Below are positions 46,951-58,834 of a DNA stretch of 64,000 bases, piece after piece. The notes beneath the pieces were generated by a model. It had not been told where the DNA came from. It searched no databases and saw only the letters and a program-made list of their open reading frames with translations. Made by a program: the position numbers and the translations under genes. Position 1 is the stretch's first letter. Each line of letters begins with the position of its first letter. This stretch comes from Actinostola sp. cb2023 (lineage: Eukaryota; Cnidaria; Anthozoa; Actiniaria; Actinostolidae): positions 434,001 through 498,000 of the forward strand of contig JAUJYZ010001467.1 of assembly GCA_033675265.1 (NCBI GenBank). The letters are read 5' to 3'.

Positions 46951-47271
46951 CCATCTTGCACGCGACACCAATGTCACTGCTATGAAGACAGCCTGGGTTT
47001 CCCCATCCACGATGACTGCAGTTAGTAATGGACATTTCTGTACCAGTACAACGAAGGTAGCTAAACCATGTTATCCCTTTCACGGGGCTAAATTCTGTGG
47101 TTATGAACTTCTGTACTCCAGTGTAACCAAGCATACGACAAACCACCTCAGCGTCGTTCGCGTCCCATCCACCGTTACAAACAGTACCCCACGCACCATG
47201 GTACCTGACTTCAACTCGACCAGAATTGGGTGACCTTCCTCCAGCTAAACGAACTTGAACTGGTGGAGGAT
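46951..47271 (-). CDS. SRCR domain exon, unit 2 (SRCR-C)
   Basis: This 321-base exon is flanked by phase 1 introns. It starts DPPPVQVRLAGGRSPNSGRV, then GTV/GTAC-type first cysteine, AEVVCRMLGYTGVQKFITTE, FSYLRCTGTEMSITNCSHRG and a final GVACKMG before GTGAGT. It has six cysteines as in group A SRCR domains. It is the membrane-side domain of the three and is followed by the FN3 exons. The equivalent in unit 3 is 59126-59446. Confidence 0.88.
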
Positions 47272-47447
47272 CTGTGGATTGAAGAAAATATATCTACAGT
47301 GATTACACTGATGATGACAGATTTAAAAAAAATACTAATTTTAAGTAAAATATATAAATTATTTCTGTGGAAATACTGCTTTAGATTGTTTCATTTCATT
47401 TATTGATATTGAAACTCTAATGACAAAATAGTGTTTGTATTTCTTAC

Positions 47448-47780
47448 CTGCATCTACCTGACAAACCACACCAGCAAGATATTTATACGTGCAGTAAGAC
47501 CTAACATTCCACCATCCCAAGTGAGCACACTCTGTAATCGACTTCTCTTTACCACTACATCCCACCCGATCCATGAGTTTTTTTGTTGTTGTCTCTCCTT
47601 CGATGTACCAAATTGGTCTTTCAGATGTTTTGTAACCAAGCATTCGACAGATCACGTGAGCATCTTCTATATCCCAGTTATAAAGACAGACTGCTCCCCA
47701 TGTCCCATTGTATTCGATTTCCACTTGGCCAACATGGCTTACGTTAGTTCCCACCAGACGAACGGTGATCGCTTTTTCCT
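47448..47780 (-). CDS. SRCR domain exon, unit 2 (SRCR-B)
   Basis: This 333-base exon with phase 1 introns on both sides encodes EEKAITVRLVGTNVSHVGQV, then GTWGAVC, DAHVICRMLGYKTSE, KEKSITECAHLGWWNV and a final GVVCQVDA. It aligns with 197-535 and 59620-59946. All six SRCR cysteines are present, plus one in SYCTYKY shared with the paralogs. Confidence 0.9.
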
Positions 47781-47963
47781 CTGAATCGAAAACAAACATT
47801 GTTGAATAATGAAACAAATATTCTCATTACTTTTCATTTTCTTCTGACAAATACATTTATTTTTCTTTTAGATTGAAGTTATCCTATGTTTTGTTTTAGC
47901 ACAAGAGAAAGAGAAAGTCTGTCCATAGATATGTTTTATACAATACTGTATATCTAGCTTTAC

Positions 47964-48290
47964 CTAGTGTCAGACTATTCCCACATACAACCGCAGCATC
48001 TTGACTGTGATCACAGCTAACAGAGCCTTGACTGCACTGCTCAATAGATGTTTCATGTCCATAGCAATCCAGCCATTTAGGATAAATAGGACCACTTCCT
48101 TTGACGTTAGCAGTATCAGCTGACACTGCCTTGGAGTAATTCAACATGTGACACACCACATAAGCGTCTCGTAAGTCCCATTGGTAATTACAGATCGTGC
48201 TCCATTGACCGTTATTTGTTCTCACTTCTACACGACCATCGTGTGTAGTTTTACCGTCCATTAAAATAACGTCGACAGCAGCTTTCTTCT
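47964..48290 (-). CDS. SRCR domain exon, unit 2 (SRCR-A)
   Basis: This 327-base exon opens after TGTGTGCAG in phase 1 and ends at a GTAAAG donor. It reads EKKAAVDVILMDGKTTHDGR, then GQWSTICNYQWDLRDAYVVC, NVKGSGPIYPKWLDCYGHE and DAAVVCGNSLT. It serves as the intact reference for the broken exon of unit 1. No signal peptide exon was found upstream; a Penelope-like element has inserted about 130 bases away, starting at 48422. Confidence 0.9.
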
Positions 48291-48454
48291 CTGCACACAC
48301 ATAATTGAAATTATTGTTGGATTTATTTACAATAAATGCACATTATTTTGTTATCATAATTGCGAAGCTATCAATAAAATATTTTTAATAACCTAATGTT
48401 CTCATTAGATTGAAAGAACGTTAAAATTAAAGTTGTATCGTTCGTTTCATAAAA

Positions 48455-49612
48455 ATGAAAAAGTCAATCATAAAATTATTATTTTATACGAGCATTAGTT
48501 TAACATCTAAGGATCTTTTCTCCATAGCAACAGCTCAGACTCATTTTTCATTCAACGGCTCATTTTATGATCAGATTGATGGAGTGGCGATGGGGTCCCC
48601 CCTCGCCCCCGTGCTTGCCAATCTTTTCATGGGACACCATGAAAAGGTATGGTTGGAAAGCTTTGTTTCTTCGGAGGTATTGTGTTATCGGCGGTATGTT
48701 GATGACACATTTTGTTTGTTTCATTCGGTAAGTGAGGCTGAGCTGTTTTTTCACTATCGTAACTCTCAGCATAAGAACATACGGTTCACTATGGAGAAAG
48801 AATCCGAGCACAAATTATCTTTTTTGGATGTCCTTATAGACAACAAGAATTACTCTGTAGTCACTAAGGTTTTTCGTAAGTCTACATTTACTGGCCTTCT
48901 CACAATTTTTTTTAGCTTTACTTCCTATTCGTACAAGTTAGGTCTTGTTAGGACGCTAGTTGACCGTATCAGCAAAATTACCAACACGTGGAATGGTTTT
49001 CATGAGGACATCAGTAAATTAATACATATTCTCAAGAAAAATTCCTTCCCTGGCCATCTTATCGATAAAGTCGTTAACAACAGCATTACTAAATCTTTAT
49101 CCACCAGCAGTCCTCCTAATAATGAGAATAACTGTACTAATACTTTTTATTTTAAACTCCCTTATATAGGTAAATTTTCTCAAATCACACAGAAACGCAT
49201 TCGCATTCTTCTTAAGCGGTACTGCGATAATATTGATATCAAGGTAGTGTTTTCCGCGTTTAAAATAGGTTCTCTGTTCAGTGCGAAAGATCCTATCCCT
49301 AGTGGGTTCCGCTCGAGCGTAGTTTACACATTTTCTTGTGCAGGCTGTGGTGCCTGCTATGTCGGTGAAACCTCTCGACACCTTACTACGCGCATGCATG
49401 AACACCTTACTACGGATAAGGCCTCTCACATTTACAAATATCTAGAGAGCTCGTCGGAATGTCGAGCCCTATGCTCCAATGAATCATTTAAGATACTTGA
49501 TCAGGCCAGAACTGGCTTCCAATTGAAAATTAAGGAAGCCATTCACATCCTTTGGGTAAAGCCCTCTTTAAATCAACAAGTCTCTCATGTAAATTTAAAA
49601 CTTTCACTGTAA
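48455..49612 (+). pseudogene. Penelope-like reverse transcriptase + GIY-YIG endonuclease, 5' truncated
   Basis: A 385-codon frame starts inside the RT. It has DGVAMGSPLAPVLANLFMG near residue 42, the catalytic YRRYVDDTF at 79-87 and LSFLDVLI near residue 125. After a linker comes VVYTFSCAGCGACYVGETSR at about residue 289, then TTRMHEHL, the GIY-YIG nuclease of the canonical Penelope class. A full element would have several hundred more residues before this point, including the first RT blocks, so the copy cannot be active. The remaining frame is open, which suggests a fairly recent insertion. The start codon listed is only the first ATG in the frame. Confidence 0.88.
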
Positions 49613-49768
49613 TCACATACTTCAATGTTCTTTTGTTCTTCATACTGATATATTTTATATAAGCTCATACATTGTATAGATCACTCATTAAATTACTGAT
49701 GATGGCAGCAGCACTGCCGAAACATGTTTAAATTAAAAATTGTTGTAATCTTTATCAAAAATAAAATT

Positions 49769-49939
<171 letters not shown>

Positions 49940-50199
49940 GATCATGACCAATGAAAAAATGCTTGACGACTTTCTTCCACGATCACTTTGTTCTCTTTGC
50001 TCCCGGATAGTCGTCTTCAATTTCAGTTCCAACACCGAAATATAATCAGTTTGTGGATCTTTTCTCGATCGCCGACTCCCTACGTTTTTGCTAACGTCCA
50101 AAGAAATTTCAAGAACCAATCACAATACTAGGCATCATCAATTATAATATCACAACTCTATGAACAACGAATGAAGATATTGGAGAGAGAAATAATTGG

Positions 50200-51010
50200 T
50201 GACGAGGTTTATTTTGATCATCAGCAATAGTGTTTCCTTATAATGTACTAACTGTAAAACATACTCTTAAATATGAACTACGCCAAAAACTACCAAAAAC
50301 TACTAATAACAAAACTTTCATTAATAACAATATCAAAAATAATTTATCAAATGCTCCTCATAAACAATTGCGATAATTTAGATATTGAGGCATAATATAA
50401 TATATCACCTTTGACCATCAGCCATAAAACACACAAACACAATAGAAAACGCTCCATTCTCGGTTGTGAACACATCAAGCACTGATAGCATACTGGATAA
50501 TAACGCAAATATGAAGTATAAATATGCCACGTTCAAGCACTGATGTTGCACTTTGGACAGCCAAAAATGTTGATCATTAAGCGTTGAAACAATGCTAGAA
50601 TGAGACGCATTTTGGTCAATACTTCCTCTCTGTGGTTTTCGTTTTTCTGATAATTGAATTATACATATGATTTTTATGTCATATTTGTTAAATTCCTTAC
50701 TGATAATATTTCAATATTAATAATATTCCCAATACTTAAAATTCAGTATTTTCAAGATTAATGACAATCCTAAATTTGGCCAACGCTAATGGGATTGGAA
50801 GAGAAAACCACTTCCGTAACATTAGTATTGTTATCGAGGTGTATTTTTTTCGCTTCTTTAGTTTCGAATCAGACATCACAATAAAACCACCTGTAACTTG
50901 TTTCGTTATTTTAATTATATTTGATCATTTCAATGTCTTATGGATGTCAATGGTCGTTTGTTATCGGGATCAAATAGAGAGTGCGCACAATCACACTCAG
51001 ACCTCACCAG
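50200..51010. repeat. Conserved upstream region of unit 2
   Basis: It is homologous to 12840-13040 plus 17130-17750 (unit 1) and to 61890-62300 plus 63041-63140 (unit 3). In unit 1 the same region is interrupted by a MITE and the CTAT arrays. It holds no recognisable exon. Confidence 0.7.
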
Positions 51011-51358
51011 TAACATCCTGTAAGATTTTGTGCTCTGAACTATAGAACAATCATATATGGCAAGCTCCTTTCCTGACACATTAGAATTGAGGAATAGCCT
51101 GCCACCTAGAAGACATTACAAAACCAAGTCCCAAAGGCTTCAATAATTGCTTGGATAATTTTTATATTAATTCATTTTCGATTTTCCTGACTCTTTTTCT
51201 TTCTTTTTTTGTCTTTCTCATTATAATCAGGTAATACTTAGTACTCCATTGTGAATTATCAGAACAAATGTAAATATCAAAATAAAACTGATTGGATTTG
51301 CTGTGGATTTGCTATTTCAGTTAATTCGGAATCCAATAGACCTAAAACAAATCCTTAA

Positions 51359-52132
51359 ATGACTGTGTCAGTTGTAGTATTAATTAAGGGACATGACTGG
51401 AGTTGGTGATCAAGAAAAGATGCACGAACTGATTTCGATGTTGGAATTGAAATTGAAGACGATCCAAGAGACAAAAAGTGATCGTGGAAGAGAGTAGTGA
51501 CAGAAGCACTCTTTCCTTTTAGCTTGGTCATTGGCACGCATGACGTTAATATTCGTATTTCACTCTCTATGTTTAGACCGAAGATTTAGAATGTCTTTGA
51601 TGACGACATTGTGTTTGCACACTCACTTCTTAATGAAGTGCAAATGGGTCTGAACCGTCAGTGCAACAACTTCAGAAGCTGGTCGCATCTCGTGATCGAA
51701 TAGCTCAAACTGGCAGAAAAACTAGAAGCGATGATGTTTCACATCAATTCGTTGATGGAAGGTCAGATGATGATCTAGCACCTGTCGATGGAAATGAAAG
51801 AGAAGAAGACGAAATCGAATCTGGACGTGTTTGATACGACCAAGATGGAGGAGGCCTTGATAAAGTCCAGCGCCTGGGGAATACCAGGAACAGAACGCCA
51901 TGATGTCGACGCATGGAACCACGCTGTGGTTGAAAGTTCAACGTGGTTACCTAAAGTGAAAGAGGCGTTTTGAGACATGATGGAAAGCGACTTGAGCGAG
52001 GCAACAACGGAATAATTTGTGAAGTGTCAAGGCCTCATTCGAGACGTGAACGACGAATGTCGCAAGATGACTTACTATTTGAATTCGTACCTTGCCCTGA
52101 TCGAAGAAGGTGCTCGAAAGCGAATGGCATAA
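51359..52132 (+). pseudogene. Unknown 258-codon reading frame with seven in-frame stops
   Basis: I do not recognise this protein. From ATG at 51359 a single frame reads as plausible protein to TAA at 52130. It includes SRKDARTDFDVGIEIEDDPR, NVFDDDIVFAHSLLNEVQMG, LKLAEKLEAMMFHINSLMEG, MEEALIKSSAWGIPGTERHD and FVKCQGLIRDVNDECRKMTY. Stops interrupt it at 51407 (TGA), 51479 (TGA), 51587, 51701 and 51776 (TAG), 51971 (TGA) and 52013 (TAA). Each is one C-to-T change away from an Arg or Gln codon. No frameshift is needed anywhere. Composition is richer in G and C than its surroundings, and codon use looks coding. It lies between unit 2's upstream region and block B. It could be a decayed cellular, transposon or integrated foreign gene. 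Confidence 0.6.
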
Positions 52133-52243
52133 AGTTCTCGAGGTCTCGAGGTCTCCGCTTCACCTGCATCATTAATCATACTTTATTCATGAATATTAAT
52201 ACATCAATATCAATACAATGAAAGTAGATATTTATAAGGAATA

Positions 52244-52371
52244 ACCAATGGCACTGAGGGATATTAGTGATTAATTGTCCCCGAAGCCCAGGGAAGTTTA
52301 GACTTTTACTAAACTTCCCGAGGCTGAGCGAGGGACGTTTAATCACTAATATCCCGAAGAAGCCATGGTAT
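52244..52371. repeat. Foldback element
   Basis: GGGATATTAGTGATTAA on the left and its reverse complement on the right enclose a GGGAAGTTTAG / CTAAACTTCCC hairpin. It is followed at 52443-52520 by GCGCTATATAAATAAATAAA and a TTA run, a common 3' end of short invertebrate retroposons. Confidence 0.65.
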
Positions 52372-52694
52372 TAGTTTGTAATACCATGATCACCGAGGAA
52401 ATAAAGTAAAACATAGTTCACTTTGATTCACTTTGATATACATTGTAAAGCGCTATTGGACTACCGGAAATAGCGCTATATAAATAAATAAATAAATATT
52501 ATTATTATTATTATTATTAAATATTATTAACTCAGAGCGGTACGAACTATTATATTTTTCTCAAAGAGCGTTGATTGCACGGCACTCTGGCAATGCTTTG
52601 TTTCATTTGTACAATGATCGAGTATTTTAATTTTGGTCAGTTTAGGAATATTTAATCGTCATTTTGGTCACAAATCATGGCGGGCAGTTTTAAA

Positions 52695-52836
52695 CATTAA
52701 AATGTTTAGCCTTTGTCAAAAGACGCGGTAGTTGACCAACTAGGGAAAGTGCCCGAAAATACGAAAAAAAACACTTCTTGGTGGGCAAACGTTTATAAGC
52801 AATGGGCAAGAAATAAAGAGTTCCAAGATTTTAGTC
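52695..52836 (+). pseudogene. DUF3504/Crypton-like N-terminal fragment
   Basis: The plus-strand frame reads VPENTKKNTSWWANVYKQWA then RNKEFQDF, the same N-terminal pattern (P-x-N-T-K-K-x-T-x-W-x-x-x-V-x-x-x-W) as the fragment at 23244-23600 and the Crypton-derived ZMYM/KCTD1 family. It ends exactly where the TIR element at 52842 begins, so that insertion probably cut the gene. Confidence 0.55.
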
Positions 52837-52841
52837 CAATC

Positions 52842-53770
52842 TCGTCCCCAGAGCCCACGTTCCTCTTGGTCAGCACCGAGAAACGAAAGGCTCTGGCTGC
52901 AACCGATTTTTGTAGCATTCTGATTGGTTTGGCAAAACAATAGAAGTACCGGAAGTTAACTGACTAGTTAGAAAATGATGGAGTTTCACTGAATACGGAG
53001 CTCCCGAGAGCTACACGTACTATATCCCGGTGACAGTCTGTCCCGAAACTCGCTAAATTAAAACCGTTCTAAACGCTAAACAAATGACACATATGACTCA
53101 CGTAGATATTAATCTTTATTGTGAAAGCAGTTTTAGAAATTCAAGATATCAAAAGGACTGAGGATTCTAGAAGTGAATTCACGGTCACTGATAACGGGTC
53201 TATTTCCCAACAGCCGATACATACATACATAGTTTATTTGTTCTGCAGGTTACAATACACAATAATACACAATACACAATTCAAGGATAATGGAGTCCTG
53301 GCACGGTGGTGTAGATGTATTAAAACACTATTCTTGGCCATGGCACGGAAGTCAAACACTCGAACCAAATTAAACTTGGTACTGAATCACTGTCAGCGAT
53401 CAGTTTCCCCGTATCCAATCGGAAGTATGGCCAAATTATCATCTCTCTTAGAGAGACCAACGACTTTCAGTACTTCGTACTGTTTGAATATTGAACTGAT
53501 GTCAATTTGTTCAATATGTAAATTACTCATTTCAAACCATGTGATGTAAACATGGTGTTCTCTGGAGAATTAGTCCTTTCAATATGAACGAATACATTTC
53601 AGAAATATAAAGGAACAATTCTCCAGAGAATATCATGTTTACATCACGCCATTTTGTTCGAACATGCGCAGTTTAAACTTCCGGTCCGAGATTTTCAGAC
53701 TAAAATCGGTTGCAGCCAGAGACTCTCGTTTCTCGGTGCTGACCAAGAGGAACGTGGGCTCTGGGGACGA
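52842..53770. mobile_element. 929-base TIR DNA element
   Basis: The ends are inverted copies about 75 bases long, beginning TCGTCCCCAGAGCC and including TCAGCACCGAGAAACGA and GGCTGCAACCGATTTT. A second inverted pair inside (CATGTGATGTAAACATG near 53538 against ATGTTTACATCACGCC near 53635, with GGAGAAT arms) is probably a nested foldback. There is no transposase. Its right end is 5 bases from the left edge of duplicated block B. Confidence 0.8.
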
Positions 53771-53949
53771 TATTGATTTTATGTAGTTTAGTTTAAAGTC
53801 TTTTGCCACCCCAACCTACAGGCAAAATATTGCATCTGTTGCATTCTTTACAAGTCGAAAGTGGCCAAAACTGCCGGTCTTAGTATGTCCTGGAATCCAC
53901 CACAGATAGGCCAGAAACACAATCAGTCATTCCTGAAAATAATGAAATG

Positions 53950-54180
53950 AAATGACCAAAACCAAAGACTACAGCCCATGGGAAATGCCAAAAATTAGCC
54001 CAAAATCGACCAAAACCAAAGACTACAGTCCATGGAAAATGCCAAAAATAAGCGCAAAATCGACCAAAAGCAAAGAGGATAACCCACTGGATAATATGCA
54101 AAAAATGAACACAAAATCGCGACCAAAAGCAAAGGATATAAGCCATGGGAAATGTCCAAAATTATTCAAAAATCGACCAA
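53950..54180 (+). repeat. ~54-base minisatellite, about four degenerate copies
   Basis: The unit is GACCAAAACCAAAGACTAC then CATGGGAAATGCCAAAAAT. Block A has only about two copies at 24640-24745, so the array changed length after duplication. Confidence 0.8.
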
Positions 54181-54297
54181 TAATTATTTTTTTAATGCTT
54201 TTTCTTTAAACTGACGCAAAATCTACAAATGTTAATCTGGACATTTTGCAACGATAGAAAAGACAAGAAAAAAAAAGGTAAAATAAAAATGCTGGTT

Positions 54298-54362
54298 TCC
54301 ACGGAGACTCGATCCCGGGTCGCTGGCATCGAGGTCCAGCGTATTTCCAGAGGGCTACGTTT
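54298..54362 (-). ncRNA. tRNA-like (possible SINE head), copy B
   Basis: This is the copy of 24866-24930 within the duplicated block. The B-box-like motif reads GGGATCGAGTC. It has the same weak cloverleaf potential. Confidence 0.3.
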
Positions 54363-55884
54363 GTCAATAAATTTCCATAACAATAAGCGTTACACGATAG
54401 ACTACTAAATTTACTCTCGAAATCAATCGGAAGTACAGATAGCTTGAAGTGGTAAGGGGCAGTCATTTAGGACTAGGATACGACTGTTCCCTCCCTCTTT
54501 GACTACTTCGCTGATTGTGTACTACCCGATAGCGCGGATGAGGTCGAAATCTTCGTCCTATACGTAACATACGGTGACTCAGCAATTTAAGTCTGGGTGT
54601 ATGGTCGATTTTTAGTGTTTTGCATAAAATGCACCTAATGTGTTAAGCTTTTTATTTCTACGTAGTATCAGCCTTTCTTGAATTTCATGTTTGCCATATG
54701 TATAGCTGATTAGATCTTTTACAGATCCTACGTATACCTACAGCATTTTCGTTCACGGTTCCCTCTTTCAACCTAATTATCGCTGGTTCAAGTCACAGTC
54801 CCATCGAATTTTTTTCAGTTTCTCTTTTTTTCGCTAAAATCTATTTAGAAATTAATTTTAATTTTCTTTCTGTTGCTGTGGGTTTTTTTCGATAGATATT
54901 ATTTGTAATTATTATTATTTTCGGGGTTTTTTTAGTGTCTTTTTTTTTTTGTAAATCATATTTCGAGCAACTGTCTGGTGAACCCGAATTTCTTTTTTTG
55001 AGATTCTGTTTTATTTTCTTTGGCAAAGTTTATTTCTAAATGATTTGTTTAAATTACGATTTTAGTTTATTTTCCTTTTAAGGTGCATCAATACGGGCAA
55101 CAAAATCGTGCAACATTGCTGCGTTGCAAGTTGCAGAACAATGTTTCTCGTATTACCACCGTTCACGCTACTTGATGCAATTGGACTGCGCAAGATTATA
55201 CGACGTCTACCGCTGACCGTACTACATATCTACATAACTCACTAGGCCACATAACAAAGTTGCTTCACGATCTTTTACCACCACGACACATTCCTAGATA
55301 TAATTTCAGAAATACGTATTCCCACTTTCATTTTACCATCCATGCGCACAGACAGACACATTAATTATTTCATTCCATCATAGTTACTATGATTCCATAC
55401 ACGTGTAGGATTTTGAACTAAACTTTATTACTTAGAATATTGTTTATAATATGGAATCACAATTTTTAAACCCTTTTTTTGACTTAAATTATACATATTA
55501 CTATTATTTAATTAATTAGTTAATTGTGTAAATTACGCAATTCAGCTTATGCTGCAATGTAATTGTTTAATACAGATCTATCTAAAAACAGTATTATGTT
55601 ATTAGCCTCCTCCGCAGGCAACTCCTTGGGATTCGGGCTTCCTGTGTGATGAAATGGGGAAAGAGAAAACAAAGACGCTTCCTATTTTGTATCCCTAGTC
55701 CTTCCTCTTCCTAATTTCTACCACAGGAATCCCAATTCCGATAAAAATTCCATTCCGATAAAGTATCCTGTATGTTATGTATTTTTAGAATGTTCTGTTC
55801 CTCACGACCCCACAAGCCTAAGCTTTAACTAATAGTGTTTAAATAAAAGTTATTGTATTGTACTGTATACAGATCGCTCACGAA

Positions 55885-56056
55885 TAGGCCATTTCCGAGT
55901 TCCTTTTATCTTTGTTTCAAAACGAGTCTACGTGCGAAACCTTTCATGTGAAAATTAGTTTTATTTACATGAAAAAGGACAAATTATTTGCATAAGAAAG
56001 GTTTCGCACGTAGACTCGTTTTGAAACAGAGATAAAAGGAACTTTAAAATGGACTA
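55885..56056. mobile_element. MITE with ~60-base TIRs, copy B
   Basis: Same element as 26635-26809, inherited by the block duplication. Confidence 0.8.
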
Positions 56057-57068
56057 TTAGTCACGATACTGAAACTCGGCCCAGATCGCACTCGGCCGCA
56101 TCAGACGCAGGAACTCCGTCTAGATCAGTTTCCATCACCTGCTTCTCCCCTACCATCGTTTATTTAACAAATAGATTCCATTTTCCCGTGCGTCTGGACT
56201 CTTAAGGCTGATTTACACGGCACGACTTTACCTTCAACCTTCGCACACAACTAGCTTACAACATGACTAACTTACGCCATTTACACAGCTACAACGTTTA
56301 GCTCACGACACCACAAAATCGTGTACAACTTGTTCGGTTTGGATTTTGCCACTCGAGCATCTTTTAAAATGATCTTTGTGGCGGTATCAGTACAACAAGG
56401 TTACATCGCCCCACAAGGTTACAAGTTTTTCGATGTCTTCCTCTAACCATTCTTGTATCACTTCCTTGGAAACCGGAGCTTTACTATTAGTCGATCGAGT
56501 AAATATTTCTTAGATTCTAACTAAGGCACGCAAACGACTGATATTTTCACCTAAGATTAATCTAGCAGATTTACTGTAAATGTATGGCGAAACTCAACTT
56601 CCGGTTGGATTTTATCGCGATTCGGTTCTAGGAATCACGGTCATCCTTAAACTCTGACATGGCTTATTGAATAGCAAGCTCTCAAAAAATCATAAAATTA
56701 ACAGAGAATGTATGGTTTTGGGGGACGCGGTCTCTAAGGTCCATACATTCTCTCTTATTTTTGCGACTTTTAAATGCCTGTTGTTCTGTTAGTATTCACC
56801 CAAACATGCTCAAACTCGGTAAACTTACTAATTTCAATGTTATCTGTTAAGTTTTGCACTCGGTCTCAGTCCTTTCCGCAACTGCGGAATGGCTAATACA
56901 AAGCGCATATCGCTAAAAGTGACATCAAGACAAGACATTGGGTTTCCTGTGGTCTTACATAGACGCATTCCCTGGGACTTAACATTTCATTTTGGTCCCA
57001 ACTTTGTTTTAGAGGAAATTTAATGTGTATCACATTGTTAAGGACTTGTGGTAGAGTGGTAAAGCTTA

Positions 57069-57182
57069 GAGTGAAAACCATAATATGTCCTTGAAATAGT
57101 ACTCTATTGTTTTCTATTGTTTCATCAGTGCTATTTAGTACTAATTAGTTAGTACTGTTTCACGGACATATGGTTTGCACTC
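57069..57182. mobile_element. TA-flanked MITE, GAGTGCAA family, copy B
   Basis: Same element as 27823-27936, inherited by the block duplication. Confidence 0.75.
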
Positions 57183-57334
57183 TAACTAATTATAATTATA
57201 TATGCAAAACACAATAGAAATATGAATTCAGTCCGCAACTAAACAAACCCACTCACAACTGATCTTAACTTATATCAGATCATTGTGTATATAATTATTA
57301 ATTTGCATCGTTTTTAAAGAGTAATAAATGACAA

Positions 57335-57463
57335 CTTTTGAACACAACATTTTATTGAACAAAATACAACGCAAACAAATGACTATTCTCGTTCATATTT
57401 TCTGATTTCAAGGGTGCAATAGTGTCGTCAATGTTCTTCAATTCGCCATATTTGCTTCGTAAT
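57335..57463 (-). CDS. Terminal exon of SRCR-FN3 gene unit 3
   Basis: The acceptor (ATTACAG) and exon sequence match 28090-28219 almost exactly, with the AATAAA signal at about 57350-57355. Because the preceding exon is 67 rather than 66 bases, the joined frame differs from unit 2 and would read DYEANMAN then stop. The strong conservation between copies includes the LRSKYGELKNID frame. The true frame cannot be settled without transcripts. Confidence 0.55.
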
Positions 57464-57831
57464 CTGTAATAAATGAAAAGAAAAGAGAGAAAAGAGGGAC
57501 GTTAGAAGTAGATGAAGAATTCCCAAATACAGTGAAAAGATCACTATATTTCCCTATACCATTACACAACAGTGCTATGATATTCTCCAGTCGTGACGAC
57601 GGCCAATACATCAGATGATATCCATTCCACCAGTTGTCAAACCACTTTTTCTAAATCTGTTGCCTATTCGTATTGTCGTTTACCATCAAAGAATACTAAT
57701 GACTGTTCTTTTCATTCCGATTATTGGAAAGAACTACCACTCTTATTCTTTGACAAGCCAGAGCCCCTTATCTCCACAAGTAGCTCTAGACTGATATATC
57801 CACCAATCAATAACCAATGAAACCTTTCTCG

Positions 57832-57984
<153 letters not shown>

Positions 57985-58043
57985 CGTAAGAAATATTTCA
58001 ATTGGGAAAATTCGATAATATCCTCCTACATGGTTCTATTTAC

Positions 58044-58110
58044 CTTTTGTATTTGTGCAGCTTCTGCTTGTTGTGAAAGTCTTACTTGCCGTCTCCCCAT
58101 AAGCTTTGCC
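58044..58110 (-). CDS. FN3 end exon, unit 3 (67 bases, +1)
   Basis: Same boundaries as 28583-28648, but with an extra T in the run near 58081 (GTCTTACTTGCC against GTCTACTTGCC). Read from phase 0 it gives GKAYGETASKTFTTS, while unit 2 gives GKGYGETASRLLQQA. The insertion also creates a perfect internal donor (CAA then GTAAGA). So either this copy is frameshifted, or it uses the new donor and a shorter exon. Confidence 0.6.
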
Positions 58111-58183
58111 CTGTTTGACAAAGAACTAAGTTGTGTTATTTCTGTCAACTTTCTAGTGCTATTTTCTGTATTTCAACACTCAC

Positions 58184-58364
58184 CCCATTCTGTGCCTTGG
58201 TCACAGCCCTCACTGAAACATTGTACGTAGTCCCAGGCTCTAACGGTACGTTGTAGGAACCATTGTAGTACTTACCATCACCAATGGTAAAGCTACGAAT
58301 ACCATCAATTTCAAGGACCCACGACGAAGAATTTCCAACTTTGTTCGTAAGTATTTCATAAAAT
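58184..58364 (-). CDS. FN3-like domain, C-terminal half, unit 3
   Basis: A 181-base exon, phase 2 to phase 0, reading FYEILTNKVGNSSSWVLEID, then SFTIGDGKYYNGSYNVPLEP and TYNVSVRAVTKAQNG. It differs from the unit 2 exon at only a few residues. It joins to 58835-58946 across an intron of 470 bases that holds a Penelope-like fragment. The joined domain resembles membrane-proximal FN3 domains of receptor-type proteins. Confidence 0.82.
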
Positions 58365-58489
58365 CTGAAATGCACAAATCGATTCCATTAACAAACCTGT
58401 TCTAAACAATCTCTCTCATTGTGATTGAACTAAGAATAACATATATGCAGTATACATGGTGTTCGGGTGAAATATTAATAATATAAATA

Positions 58490-58830
58490 TTATTTTGCTG
58501 AGGTGCCATATACGTGTGGTACATGTATATATTCGTTAATGATGTTCTTATTGCGAATGGAATGCCAAGCTTCTAAAACTAATCTTTCAGACCATCGTTT
58601 ACACTGATCAATTATGAGGACATTGTCCAAGTCAAACTCTTGTCTGGTTTGCACGTGATGTTGGGCCAATATGGAATTTAAATATTCGAGAAAAATAGCC
58701 GGTTGGTTTGGCTGATACAAGTCTTTTCACAGTCCTTACATTTTACATTGTAAACTACAGCCGTGGTTGTATCTTTTTCTGGTTTATCTTTAGGTTTTCT
58801 AAACATGAATCCATTGGTTTTAATGGCAAC
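58490..58830 (-). pseudogene. Penelope-like GIY-YIG endonuclease fragment, unit 3 intron
   Basis: The frame reads QPAIFLEYLNSILAQHHVQT then FDLDNVLIIDQCKRWSERLV and LEAWHSIRNKN, the C-terminal part of the GIY-YIG region. Part of the CKDC-x-x-x-CI-x-QT block is visible upstream with breaks. It is orthologous in position to 46273-46654. Confidence 0.75.
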
Positions 58831-58834
58831 TTAC

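Noticed and set aside
54206..54466. Minus-strand frame also seen at 24798-25031 (MTAPYHFKLSVLP).
   Set aside because: It is conserved only because the block is duplicated. It crosses the tRNA-like piece and has no domain signature.
57593..57820. Plus-strand frame of 75 codons with plausible composition.
   Set aside because: It lies antisense within the 3' intron of unit 3. The block A copy has a large internal deletion and stops, with no family match.
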